A stretch of 64,000 nucleotides of DNA from Vespula vulgaris (taxonomy: Eukaryota; Arthropoda; Insecta; Hymenoptera; Vespidae), in NCBI RefSeq assembly GCF_905475345.1, contig NC_066603.1, forward strand, positions 3,704,001-3,768,000. Direction: 5' to 3'. The position numbers and the translations under genes were made by a program. The notes beneath the pieces are model-generated. The model did no database searches. It saw only the letters and a program-made list of their open reading frames with translations, and was not told the origin of the DNA. Below, one piece after another: positions 1 to 13,112 of this stretch (the first letter of the stretch is position 1; each line of letters starts with the position of its first letter).

Positions 1-633
1 TAATGCCGGAATTTCAATGGAACGTACGGAACGTTGGCTCTGTGTCGCTGGACAATGCAAGGTAAGCACCTACACTGTATGTATACATCCGTTTACATAG
101 ATATCTAATCTATGGATATACATAAAACGTACGTATATAAGTAGATAACATAACGGTAAATAACTTGTATAACGTACATAAGTGAATAACATAACGGTTA
201 ATAAGATATATTAAAGTTATAGATAATTGTATATAATTTGTATAACGTATGTAAATGAATCGATTGCTTTATATATAAATTGATAAAATATATTGATAAG
301 AAACTTGTATAGTATATATATATGTTGATAATATAATGGTTAATAACTTATATAAAATACATAGATAATTGTATATATTTTGTATAATGTATATAAGTGG
401 ATAACGTAACGATTATGTTATATATAAATGTGTAATGTAAGGATTATGTTATACAAAAATTGATGAAATACATTGATAAAATGTGTGATGTAAATAAGTA
501 GATAACATAATAGTTCGTAAAATATATAACTCTATATAATTGATATGACATATATAAGTGAATAACATAACGATTATGCTATACATTAATTAATAAAATA
601 CATGAATATGTTGAATATTATATAATATATATA

Positions 634-677
<44 letters not shown>

Positions 678-3447
678 CGTATAAACATGTTATACATTTA
701 ATAAGAATAATAATTCACAAAGATAAACAATATATGTGTAAGAATATGAGTTTAATCTGATAAAGAAATATTACAATATTCTTAAAATTCTAAAATTCTA
801 AATGTCATTTCTAAATTCTAGATATTCATATACTTGGATGTTCTTTTTTTTCGTAAATCTTATTTTTAAAATTAATAATGTTGTATGTATGTTTATTAAA
901 AAAAAAAAGTAGCATAAGTACTTTGATAAAATTAGTTTTTTTAAACGTTAGTCCGTAGGTTGCGACGGTGTGATTGGTTCAGGAGCAACGATGGACGCAT
1001 GTGGTGTTTGTGGAGGGCGAGGACAAGGTTGCAGACTATTCGAAGGTATCTTCATGGAACCAATCCTACCAAAGGGTCATCATTCGATAACAACGATTCC
1101 AAAAGGTGCCATGTCTCTGAACATCTCTGAGTTACGTTTCAGCTCGAATTTCTTAGGTAACTTTTGCAGTTTTCTATCTTTGTAATCTTTAATTTAAATT
1201 AAATATTTTCAAAGGAAGTTTGAAAGCCATATAATCAAAAATGAATTTAAAAATTAATTACGAGTTGGATATGTAAATAGATATTTTATATAGAAAAGTA
1301 GATATATTATATGTTGCGTTTTAATTAATAATCGTAATTAATTAGACATATCATAAATACGTGAAGACGTTTATGATACATAATTTTTTAATATAAATAA
1401 TATATATATATATATGTATGTAAATACTATATATGTGTGTGTGTGTGTATTTTTTATGTAATGTGTTAACATGTTTTTATATGTTCTTAACATATATAAT
1501 TAAATAAATGTGTATAATTATCATAATTATATGTACAAAATATAAAATATCATATTTATTATATGTTTATTACATGCATATTGGTATATGTATAATATCA
1601 TATTTATGCACATTTAAAATATATTTAATTGATGATAATACACATAAGTACATAAGATACTCCAAAAAAAGAAGAAAATAAAGAAAGAAAAGAACGTTCA
1701 GTTGAAGAACAAATAAAAATTGAAATTTTCTCATGTCGAATAAAAAGACAGAATATAACCGATCGAAAATTAACTAAGTATCAATCACCTTGCAGCACTC
1801 AGGGACAGCAATGGCAGTTACGTTCTAAACGGGCCCTGGTCTTACAGTCCCAGTGGCACTTATAAAGCGGCTGGCACGACATTAACATACCAAAGGGGAG
1901 ATAGAAACCGCTTGGAGTGCATCTTGGCGACTGGACCGTTGAACGATTCTCTGCAGTTAGAAGTACGTTAAAATCGTTTCGAACGATCTTTCATTAATTT
2001 ATATACCTATATACCTATTCACGTACTTGGATCTTCTTTTTCTTTATAGATCTTATTTCAAGAATTAAATCCCGGTGTTCTCTACAAATACATGTTGCCA
2101 TTAAAAGAAACATTAAACGGAGTAGGAGGAGGAGGAAATTTTGCACCACCTATTTTCAATCCAAGTAAGAAAGTATGATATTATTTAATTAATTATTGAT
2201 TAAATATAAAATTTACGAAAGGTTGAGAATCACTGAGATACTCTCTTAATTTCACTTTAATATATCGTATACGATATATCGTATACGTAGGTATATCTAA
2301 CGCATGAGACACGATGAACAGATTCTAATTCTATAGTCAAAGCTCTCTAGGGCTATATACAGAAATTATTTACTCATTAATCAAATGGCTAATACATAAT
2401 TGCGTATGTGATTACAGTATCGAGCAATGATCAAAGAGGCAATGAAATTCCCGACGGTGGTTCTCATGGAATTGTAAATACTCCCTCGACGAGAACGTAT
2501 GTTTTCTTTTTAAAAGGATTCATTTAATAAATACGAATTAAATATTTTCAATTATAATTTATCTTTGGTTAATTATTACAAAATAAAAATCTTCAGTTAT
2601 TTAATTTTTCCTTTTTTAGATCCATTCGTAGAAATGATTTTTCTCAGTCGCGAGGATTTATTAATCACGATCGTACAAGACACTCGTCACGAACCGAAGA
2701 AATGAAACGTCCTCCAACCACAGTGATGGCCGGCGATCAACCTAATTCAAAAATGAAAAAGAAAAAACGCAAGAAGTTTGTCTGGAAAGTAGTAGGTGCA
2801 ACGGCCTGTTCGAAAGAGTGTGGGGGAGGTAATTATTATTATTATTATCATTATTGACAAAACGTTGGTAAGTTCGTCCCATTTTTCTTTACTTTTCTTT
2901 CTCTCTTCGTACATTGTTTTTTTTCCTTTTCTTTTTTTTTCTTCTTTTTCTATTTTTTTTTTTTTCTTTTTATAACGAAATGTCGTACGATTGCCTGAAG
3001 CAATTAAGAAAAATGTGGATAATGAAAGGTCGCCATAGATGCCGCGTTCATTTAACGTTCATCGAGTAAGGCGTGGGAAGCGAATCGAGACGCATTCGTT
3101 TCGGTGTAATTGCACATTAGGAGAGAGAAATAAAGAGAAAGAGAGAGAGAGAGAGGGAGAAAAACACCATCAAGTTCGTTTATTCCTGATGAGATTAATC
3201 TCCTTTGAGATAAGTTTTTTTTTTATATCCTTCGAACCACTTTTCAATTCATTTTATTTAAATTTAACAAATTTGATTAGTTTCAAATTGGACAAAAATG
3301 TTTATTATTATAATAACCATTTAACGATTTAACGATTTACGATATTTAAAATCGTAAGTACTGAATGTACGTGAGAATATTCTTGAATAGTTTGAGAGAT
3401 AAATTTAACTTTTACCGTACCTTAAAGGAAGCTTATTAACTCTCTCT

Positions 3448-3496
<49 letters not shown>

Positions 3497-6400
3497 CCTT
3501 TCTCTTCCTCTCTCTCTTGAAACGGAAACCCGAATTAAATTTAATTTAATTACGATACTTCCGGTGAGAGAGCTCCTTGACTCGATGTCGTCGAGTAAAT
3601 TACATTTACTTTTCAGTCACGATCGTAAGATATTCCTTATATTGTCATCATTATGAAAACAATGATGTGACGAATGAATACTTTTGAAAGTAATTGATTA
3701 TAAAGAAAAAAATGTAATGTTTATTTTTATACTTTTTATGCGCCAAAAAGTAGGCAACACTTGTTACTTGGCCGATAACGTTGCTTGCTACATGTATCAC
3801 TAAGAAACTTTCTTCGGCCCCTTTAACAGGCAATATTTTGTTATATAGAAATGTTTTATTACATTATTGTACGACAGTGTTGCCTACTGTTATCAGCCGA
3901 CTACGAAGTGTTGCCTATTTTCAGGCGTGAATATTCGTATACTAATAATTGTAGAAAATTAACGAATAATAATATAAGTGATTATTATTAATAGCAATAT
4001 AAATATTTATTGTTTTATAACGAATTAATACAATATATAAAGTATTCAATCATATCGATTCAAAGTAATAGAAAGATAACTGATAAATTAATTGATAAAG
4101 AACTTTCCCATGAAAAGAGACTAGAAAGAATTGCTTAAATTTAGATTGACATGATGAGGGTACCTAAGGAAAAAAAAAAGAAATCACTGCCTTTGTAATT
4201 TCTCAATCCGGAAATGAAATTGTCTTGTAAAGTGACACTTGAAAGAGGAAACAGAAGAAAAAGAAACGCCGAAACTTGTCGCTCTTATTATTATAAGCTT
4301 TAAACATAGATAGACAATTGATCGTAACAAGTACATAAATAAAGAGATTCTTTCATATGTTTAGGCATACAAACGTCGATTTGGACGTGTGTACGTGAGG
4401 ATAACGAGGCAATAGCACATGAAAAACGTTGTCGTAATTCGGAAAAACCTGTTGCTTCTAAAGTGATGCGATGTAACGAACAGCCTTGTCCAGCCAGGTA
4501 AATTTGATCGATGAATATAAAATTGTTTAATTATAAGGAAAAGAGTTTCTTTCTTTTCTTTTTTCTTTTTTTTTTTATTCTTAATGATCGTTCTCTCCTG
4601 TCAGATGGAGAGCAGAAAATTGGAGCGAATGTTCAGTCAGCTGTGGCGTTGGCAGACGAACGAGAAAACTCGAATGCGTGCAAGAATTAAATTCGAAATT
4701 GACGATGCGTGTTGCGTTAGGTGCTTGCGTTCAACCACCCGATTTAAAGACCGTAGAACTTTGTTCGAAACCAGCCTGTCCGATTATGAATACACCTGAG
4801 TTGAGACATATGGAGCCATTGTCAGTATCAATATCTTCATCATCGACGGCTCAAACTTATTCACAATCGACGCAGAAATGGAATGTCGGAGCTTGGGGTC
4901 CAGTAAGTAAGAGATGATGAACGATAAACGATAATGAGAACAGATTAATGATCGATTTTATAATACTTTCGTTTCATTTATTTTTCTTTATCCTTATTCT
5001 TTTAATAACTTTTAAATTAAATGCTATTATAAATAGAATCTATTTATTTTGAAAACTTTAAATCTTTGTCGAATTATTTGTTACAAATAAACGAGAATAA
5101 TAATTAGGATGAATGATCGATTCTATATCTAATATCTTATTTTATTTTTTATTTTTATTATTTTAATAACATATATATATATATTATTCCGTTTAAAATC
5201 TTAAATATTAAAATTAAGATTTACTACTTGATCTAATCTCATGATTCGTATAAAATATTTAAATTTGAATTATTGATTTATTGAATCTTTATTACCATTT
5301 TTTCGTATTTAAAATATGTTTATAATAAATTTTACAATTTAGTGTTCAACTACTTGTGGAAAAGGATTTAAATTTCGCACGGTTACCTGCATAACATCCG
5401 GTGAAGCATGTCCATTATCGAGCAAGCCTTCATCTCGAGAAGAGTGTGACAATCTATCGTGTTTAGTCAGTAATAAAAATGAAAGAAGCTCTGAACGACG
5501 TGCTCCATGGTTATATTCTGCTTGGTCACCTACGGTGAGAGAGAACTAGGATTCTGTAAATTCAATATAATGATACAATTATTTATAAAAATTATATTAC
5601 GTTATATATTAATAATTATAACATTTTAATTTATATATTATTTATTATAAAATTTTATTATATTATATTATATTTTATTAACAATTATATATTAAATTAC
5701 ATATACATATATATATATATGTATGTATGTCCAATAATTATATAATTACTTAGAAATAAAATTATTTAATTGATCAAATGATATGATAACAAATAATTCT
5801 AATTATTTAAGAATTTAATTATGTTATAGTAATAATTGATTAATTTGTTTAATTCATTTTCACATCACAATCGAATTTAATAAATTTCAGTGTTCCATGG
5901 AATGCGGTAAAGGAATCGAAAGTAGACGTGTGGCTTGTTCCGAAGGAAGCGAATTATTTTGTGATCCCAAGGAGAGACCGGAAACGGAGAGACAATGTTT
6001 CGGAAGTGGAATGAATTGCGATGATGCTAAATGGTTCACCGGGCCATGGACTTCCGTTAGTAAAAGATATTATCTATTTATCGATTACATATTTTTAATT
6101 CTTTTTATTGCAATTTATTTCTGCAATCATGTCAAATTTTATAAAAATAGTTCATGTTATAAAATAACATAGATTGTTAATTAAAATACAGATAAATACA
6201 TAAAAACATTATGTTCATTCTTTTCGTTTCTTTTTTTTTTTTTTTTTTTTGATAATATTATTCTTAATGAAACTATTTCATTATATAAAAATTCTTATCA
6301 AGATTGTACTTTGTCATAGAAAATTTGTAATGGTTTAGACTAATCGTTTTAGTGCAATAGATTAATTTCCCAAACATTAGAATTAGATTTCATGTATAAT

Positions 6401-7054
6401 AATAACAATGTCAAATAATTTGTCCTTCTTCTTTTACTTATTAAATCTCTTTTTTACTTCTATCTTTTTTTAATACCTATAAATTAATCATTCCCAAATC
6501 TATTAGTTTGTAATGTAAAATTTTTCATTATTTTCAGTGTTCCGTATCTTGTGGAATTGGTATACAATATCGAGACGTGATATGCATTTCAAAAACCGTG
6601 AGACAAGATGATGGAGAATATATTGTGCTAGCAATGAAAAATTGTAATGGCACGAAGCCAAGAAGTGAACAAGTTTGCGAGGCAACACCTTGTTCTGCGG
6701 AATGGTATATTTCCGATTGGTCCCAGGTAAAATAATTATATTTATAATAATATTAATAACAATTACGATATAATTATATTATATATATATTCATTATATA
6801 ACATAATATTATTATAATATTATAATTATATTATATAATATTATAATATATAATACCGTATAAGTATATTTAATATTAATAATACTAAACCTATAATTAT
6901 ATAAAGTATATATATATATTATTATTATTATTTTTATTATTATTAATGATAATACTTAATATATATTATTAAGTATTAGTAATAATAATATTATTATAGA
7001 GAATACTTAATTATAATATAATAATATTTTTAATACAATTTCTTAATACATAAT

Positions 7055-7112
<58 letters not shown>

Positions 7113-7761
7113 GAAATTATATTTAAAAAATTGATTTATTAAATATATTTTAAGTATAATTCAATAAGTTAATTTATATTAAGTATACTTAATAACAACA
7201 TAATAATATAATTAATATATGATTATAGATTTACGTTGATTAATAACATTAAATTTATAATTAATAACATCAAATATACTTAATAATAAACATATTTAAT
7301 AACATTAAGTATATTTAAATATAATTAATAATAATAGGTATGTATAATCATTTGTTAAAAACAATATTTCATTTATTTCTCTTAGTGTTCAGTCACATGC
7401 GGCAGTGGCGTGCAAAAAAGATTAGTCCGTTGCATCCTTGAAGGTATTAGTAGCTCAAATTGCAAAGAGTTTACTAAACCAAACGAATTGCAACGATGCA
7501 ACGTTGACCCATGTAAAAAGGACATCACGATACTAAATAAACCACCAAAAAGTAAGTAATAACAGAATACAAATATCTCAATTATTCATTATATACACAC
7601 GTACACACGCACACACATACATACGCACATACGCACATACGCACATTTAATATATTATTACATAAATAAAAAATGTATATACATATGCAAGGTAGAGCAC
7701 GTAACTAAAAACATTTCGACTTTAATCGAAATGATTCCAGTTACATAATCCATTTTGTATA

Positions 7762-7815
<54 letters not shown>

Positions 7816-7941
7816 TAGTATAATAATAACTGTATATATATTTATTTATTTATTTTATTATATATATATTATATTTATTATATATATTATGTATATAATA
7901 TATAATAGATAATATATAATATATAAATTTATATATAACTA

Positions 7942-8040
<99 letters not shown>

Positions 8041-8213
8041 TATATAAATTTGAAATTTTGAACGATAATTTGATTATTTTATGTATATTATGCATAGAAG
8101 TTTTAGAATCATCCGAATGTGTGGACAAGTATCCAGAATGCGATTTGGCGGTCAAGAGTGGACTATGTCACAGGAAGTACTACAGACACTCTTGTTGCCG
8201 ATGTCGAGACTAG
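1..8213 (+). CDS. ADAMTS-like secreted matrix protein, 3' part (spacer, six TSP1 repeats, PLAC)
   Basis: Thirteen exons: 1-61, 952-1156, 1796-1962, 2050-2164, 2418-2496, 2620-2828, 4365-4497, 4605-4902, 5343-5534, 5891-6055, 6538-6726, 7386-7551, 8098-8213. All introns are GT-AG and phases join without a break, giving about 697 codons to TAG. Domains in order: end of the Cys-rich module (DACGVCGG), ADAMTS spacer (LEILFQELNPGVLYKYMLP), a linker ending in a Lys/Arg cluster (KKKKRKK), six thrombospondin type-1 repeats with CSxxCG cores (the first reads CSKECGGG), then a C-terminal PLAC module (CVDKYPECD ... CCRCRD). In this family such proteins are secreted and act in extracellular matrix or basement membrane. 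Six C-terminal TSP1 repeats plus PLAC resemble ADAMTS-like proteins of the THSD4/ADAMTSL2 type. A protease domain cannot be excluded because the 5' end is outside the window. Family call firm, orthologue not. Confidence 0.9.
62..951 (+). other. ADAMTS-like intron with degenerate AT-rich minisatellite
   Basis: No coding signal. From about 120 to 600 a core like ATAAGTGGATAACATAACG recurs about six times, near 137, 178, 393, 493 and 553 with a weaker copy near 325. It is interspersed with a GATAATTGTATATAATTTG block near 219 and 362. A (TA)n tract follows at about 628-675. Confidence 0.6.
2829..4364 (+). other. ADAMTS-like intron holding a (TC)n tract and an inverted-repeat element
   Basis: The longest intron of this gene. 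It carries T-rich runs at 2880-2980, a GA stretch near 3120-3165, a (TC)n microsatellite at about 3441-3515 and the inverted repeat annotated at 3741-3927. Open frames in it are low-complexity and I do not accept them as genes. Confidence 0.6.
3741..3927. repeat. Inverted-repeat (MITE-like) element, 187 bp
   Basis: The outer 22 bases of the left arm (cgccaaaaagtaggcaacac...) match the reverse complement of the right arm (ending ttgcctattttcaggcg) at about 19 positions. Similarity continues inward more weakly to GCCGATAAC opposite GTTATCAGC, so arms are about 36 bp around a loop of roughly 110. The right arm also contains GTGTTGCCTA twice, 31 bp apart. No clear target-site duplication is visible. 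It could be a miniature transposon or a structured intronic hairpin. Confidence 0.5.
7060..7112. repeat. (TA)n microsatellite in ADAMTS-like intron
   Basis: Near-perfect TA run inside the AT-rich intron 6727-7385. Confidence 0.8.
7944..8036. repeat. Compound (CA)n(TA)n microsatellite
   Basis: About 19 CA units, then ATGTA, then a long TA run. It lies in the last intron, just 5' of the PLAC exon, and is preceded by another TA run at about 7755-7810. Confidence 0.85.
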
Positions 8214-8447
8214 TCTCGTACTATTTAATGATAATTGAAAAATGAAAAAGAATCGTATCGATAATTGATATCGTTTAATTCGAACAGGTTCGTAACCCTT
8301 ATTATATCATTCTCCTCTTCTCTTAGGTCATTTATATCTCGTAATTCGTATTTAATGAAAAAGTATTGAGATAGGAAGGCGAGTGAATCAAGCTCGTTTA
8401 TAAAGACTGTTGTTTGAGAGGAAAAGTGTCGCGCATATTTTATTTAT

Positions 8448-8505
<58 letters not shown>

Positions 8506-8782
8506 CATATACGATTTTATCAAATAGTTGTATTGTAACTTAAACTTAGCCACATTTTTAGCTGTCACGCTCGCGATAGGCTGCATTTAATATCAAATAT
8601 TTCACCTCTATAGATCTATTGAAAATTAGAATGAGATCTGACTCTATTCTCTCGTAATTAATCAATTAACGAATGTTTGCTAAATTGGTAAACGCAAAAA
8701 TAATTTCACCGTTATAGATTCTTTACAATCGATTATAATCGAAAATTGGATTGATGATAGATCGTTCGAATTTCTTTTCACG

Positions 8783-8852
8783 TATACAGGGTGTCCTAAA
8801 AAAGATGGAAATCTTTTTAAGAAACTATTAATTTTAGGACATCCTGTGTATA
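8783..8852. repeat. Short palindromic transposon-end relic (CAGGGTGTCC type)
   Basis: Left arm TATACAGGGTGTCCTAAAA and right arm TTTTAGGACATCCTGTGTATA are near-perfect inverted copies about 30 bp apart, flanked by TA. ACAGGGTGTCC-type termini are common on insect DNA elements that duplicate TA (Tc1/mariner-like). The unit is too short to carry a transposase. Confidence 0.5.
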
Positions 8853-8935
8853 TATATATATATATTCGAGATTTTCGAATTAACATCATCCGACATCGAA
8901 TCTATATATACCTCGAAACATATCGTAGAATTATT

Positions 8936-8941
8936 AATAAA
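8936..8941 (+). terminator. Candidate poly(A) signal AATAAA for the ADAMTS-like gene
   Basis: An AATAAA hexamer about 720 bases after the stop codon. In AT-rich DNA such hexamers are frequent, so use is inferred. Confidence 0.3.
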
Positions 8942-10307
8942 TTTTATTATGTAAAATCTGATTAAAGAAGTTTCACTTCTTTCATGGATGACAAAATGTT
9001 TTTGCACGAAAGCATGATTATTAGGATCATATTAAATAAAAATATAGTCAATCGATGTATAAGTCTCATTGTAGATGCTAGCATACTACGAATGAAGCAA
9101 TACATTAGCGATACTTAGCTTTTGTGCCACGAATATCCCTTAAAAAAAAAAGAAAAAAATAACGTGCTCGATGTTCATTGTGCATAGCATGTAAGACGAT
9201 TTGACGAATTTTATTTAACATTTATTTTTTTATTTCTTTTTTTTGTCGTTTTCAAGATCAATCGGTCATTAGTAAGAATTGTAAAAGTTTTGTGATAGAA
9301 ATATAAAAATAATTCCGATTGTTAGAAGATAATAACAATTTACTTTTGAGAAACGTCAGCATTCCGTTAATTATTTCATTAATTATCCTTGATACTTGAA
9401 AAACTTAACTGGAAATAGTTTATTTGGTAAGTACACATTGATATATACATACAATATATCCGTGATATTTGATAAATTAATAATTTTCAATCGTGTAGCG
9501 CCTTAATCATCGCAACCCGTCGTGTCTCTACGCATATAGAGAGAAAGAGGAAATATAATGAAAACTATTGCGAGTATGAGATGTGAAAATGGATTCTACT
9601 ATTAATTTTCCACTCAAAAGATTCCTGAAACGATAAAAAAATATATTAAAAGGAAAATAAAACGAAAAAGAAGAAACATAAATAATAATCGTTAAACTTG
9701 TCGAACAATTATGAAAATTCATCGACATTTTAAACAAACACGGACGTTACCGTCTCGTTATTCGTAGAACGTACGAATCTACATCGTCGTATCTATTTTT
9801 GACCTAGTTATATAACTATAAATATGTATATTCTCTTGAATATACATAGTCGAACAAAAGCATCGTATTCGCGAAGAAATGTTAGTCTCGTCTAAGAACG
9901 TAATACGATTGAAACTATGATGCTATGATAATGATTTTTTCACTATCATTCATCATAATTTAATATCTCTTAAATTTCGTTATCGTATTTTCTTTCAAAC
10001 ATATTCGCGAAGAAATAGATCATTTTCTGTATACATTGTTTGTTTAATTATAACAAGATCAAGTTTTTCTCTACATTTTCGTGATATGGATCGTGATAAT
10101 GATCAACACATAAAGGTATTATGCAAGGGATTAAAAGGAGAGTATCAGACTGACACAATAAGATCGGTATTAGTTGTACATTTAAAATTTCTGTTTGTGT
10201 ACTTGGCATGAATTGGTGTATTCCTTTGTAGACTTAAAAATGAAATTAATTTACAAATGTTTTATAATTATTCGTGATAAAAGATATTTGTAATCAGCCA
10301 AGTCCAC

Positions 10308-10454
10308 TTAACATACTTTTTAACACACTATCCACCATTTTTTAAATATTTCCAAAGGTTTTCACGTAACAACACTTCGTATAATAAATATAAAAATGTA
10401 TTATATATTAATATAATATACAAGTCGTGATCAAGTGTTAAAAAGATGTGTTAA
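10308..10454. mobile_element. TTAA-bounded inverted-repeat MITE candidate, 147 bp
   Basis: The element begins TTAACATACTTTTTAACAC and ends GTGTTAAAAAGATGTGTTAA. The reverse complement of the right end (TTAACACATCTTTTTAACAC) aligns with the left end over about 20 bases. TTAA at both edges is the target-site signature of piggyBac-type elements. No coding capacity. It sits just beyond the ARMC6 stop codon. Confidence 0.45.
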
Positions 10455-10634
10455 ACAAGATAGAATATACAAAAGATAGAATTGACGTAAGAAATACATA
10501 AATGCAAAATGTTCAAATTTTTGTCAGTCACGTTAAATACTATTGTTAGTAGATATAAATTTGAACAAATGTAATAATCTCGATTGTTATTTAATTGCAA
10601 CCTTTTTAAAATTTCTTCGAAGACATTATCATTC

Positions 10635-12691
10635 TTATGAAGCTCGTTTTTCTGCTTCGCTATTCAATTTGGCACCCTTGCCAGTCCATCTCTCTTTCAA
10701 TTCAACCTTCAATCCTAAGTCTCTTAAAGCAGCCTTTATATCGCTTTCTCCTTTAGTTCCATGTATCTTTAGAGCATTGTTTAATATTTCTTCAACGCCA
10801 TAAGCAATAAATTCTTTGCATTCCAATTTGTTCCTTACAGACATATTTCTTATTGCCCAAGCTGCTTGCTTTAAAACGTTTAAGTTTTTAAGATAGGACT
10901 TCATACAATCGATGATTATTCTTGGTGCTCCGCAATCATAAAACACTCCTGCGTTTGATGGGCTTCTTAATGTTAACGCAGAGATACATGCAAGTCCAGC
11001 GATAACAATACCTTCAAATTTCTACAAATTTAATAACAATGATAATAATAATGATTAATAATAATTAATATCTCTTTTTAAACAAGGTTTTATCCAAGAT
11101 CCAAGATGCTTACCTTGAATCTGCTGATTACAGAAACTATTAAAGGTCCACCTCCTGCAGTCACTATGTGCGATTTCACATTGTCATTGCCAGCAAGAGC
11201 TTTTAATAATTTCAAAGCTTGCCAATTTAATTTCTCAGAATCAGGATAATTAATGATAATGTCTAGAACAAATTTTAAGCCACCCGCATCTGTCACGTCC
11301 TGACAAAATTCATTTCTTACGATTAACGAAGCCAGTGTGATCATCAGGTCACCCATTACCGCTTTCTCGTTTTTGAATCCTATATGAAACAAACGAAGAA
11401 ACGCATGTACCTTTGACATGCAGAAGTATTTTTAAATATCCATGTAATTCGCATAGAAATATTTACTTATTTAACATTAAATCAGGTTCAAGAAAAATAT
11501 CATAAGGAAAAATGACTCTTAAATATAAATATAGAATAAAAAGAAAATGAAAAATGAATAGTAACGCAATATAATATTTACTGGACAATAAACCAGTAAG
11601 TACATCCAATGCACCCCTTGCTATAACCGTCGCATGTTCATGTGCTTTTCCATATTCATGTCTAATATCATCGTCTAATACAAGTGCTCTAATTACGGAG
11701 CATGCATCTCGTACTTCCGATGCTGTCGCATTATCACGAGTTAATATCTTTTTAAGTCTATTAAAAATATCAGCATTAAATATGTTTTGTCTGTTTGCTT
11801 CGTGTTTGATACAACATGCTCTTATCCAACGTAACAAACATTGTAACACCAATTTGTCCTCCTGTTTATCTAAAATTCTACAAAATAAAAGAATTTCTCT
11901 TTGTTATAAGTATTACATAATCGACGTAAGCTAATACAATGGATAAGATAAAATATTTTACACACTCCATTTGAATAGAAACACCTTTGTCATCTAATAA
12001 ATCTGGATTACCAGTCATTAGCGAGGTAATAGTTTCTAACGCAGATTTAAGTATCAAAGTATCATATTTGCAATCTTTCATAATGTTAAGTAAAATACCA
12101 TAACAACCTCGTTTTCCAGCATATACTCTACGTGCAATGTCCTTATCTAATTGGACAGAAAGCTTATCCAACACATGAGGAATTTTTTCATAATGTTTTT
12201 TGGTCAGAGCAGATCTAAGTTGATCTAGGTAAGTCAATATTAAATCATGATCTTGCGTTATAATTAAATCTTTAATAATATTGCTTAGATCTACTCCCTA
12301 TAAAAGAAAAAAGAACAATGTATTACGAAAGAGCTTGTTATTATATAACGTATATAAAATAAAAAAGAAAATTAAAATAAACTATACGATACTCTAATTA
12401 TAATGTAATAATAATATTTATAAATTCATTGCATCGATTAAGATTTTTCAATGAAAAAGCAAATGATTTTCATAGACATATAATCTTACAAATATAAAAA
12501 TAGTTAAGAACGTAAGAAGAAACCTTTTGTTGATCATATCTGTTTCAAGATAAATAATAAACAAAATTAAATACCTGTGAGTTAAATTGTTTTACAGTTT
12601 CTTCGATAGCTTCCTCGGGTGACATAGAAAATATTTCAATATTTTCATTAACAGCTTCATTATAAGTTTCTTGACTTATTACACGGGCCAT
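10635..12691 (-). CDS. ARMC6: Armadillo repeat-containing protein 6
   Basis: Five exons on the minus strand: 12691-12575, 12297 to about 11962/11964, about 11869/11861 to 11582, 11379-11114, 11021-10635. The protein is about 461-463 aa, starting MARVISQETYNEAV. Recognisable conserved blocks are LLRWIRACCIKHEANRQ, DDDIRHEYGKAHEHA, IVRNEFCQDV, LAGNDNVKSHIVTAGG, and near the C-terminus AALRDLGLKVELKERWTG. These match what I know of animal ARMC6, an armadillo-repeat solenoid expected to mediate protein contacts; its cellular role is poorly defined. All junctions fit GT-AG with consistent phase except exon 2/3. There two pairings keep the frame: GAGT|GTGTAA with TTTTAG|AT, or TGT|GTAAAA with ACAG|GAG. 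They differ by only a few residues. Confidence 0.93.
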
Positions 12692-13112
12692 GATAATTGA
12701 TTTTGAAGCCTTCGTGCCCTAAATTTCTATATAAGGAAATGATACAAGTCTCAGAAGAACAAATCGTGCTTCTATCAGCTTGGTACATATAATAACAAAG
12801 AGAAGATAGCTGTCAATTCCAAAGAATATTCCATCGATACATAGAATGGACTACATGTATCCACTGTTAAATAATTGTAGAACTCTAGGAGACAAAGAGG
12901 CAAACATTAGATCACCGTATTCTTTCTTTGTCTAACTCAGCATCTTGCACATAATCTTAAGAACCTAGGGATAAATAATGATGATTAAAATTTTTATATA
13001 AATTTTCAAACTTCAATGTTTGATATATTTTTTTTTATTTTGATTTTATTTTTTTATTTTTTTACAACAAATAGTTATTGAGATATGCAACTGTTTTCAT
13101 GAGTTTGTTTCT

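Larger units (their letters stand above)
8214..10634. other. Gap between convergent 3' ends of the ADAMTS-like gene and ARMC6
   Basis: No gene recognised. It holds a (TA)n tract (about 8449-8498), a short palindromic element (8783-8852), a candidate poly(A) signal for the + strand gene (8936-8941) and a TTAA-bounded inverted repeat (10308-10454). The two flanking genes converge here, so much of the stretch is probably 3' UTR. Confidence 0.6.

Noticed and set aside
10543..10803. 86-codon + strand frame
   Set aside because: Antisense shadow of the last ARMC6 exon.
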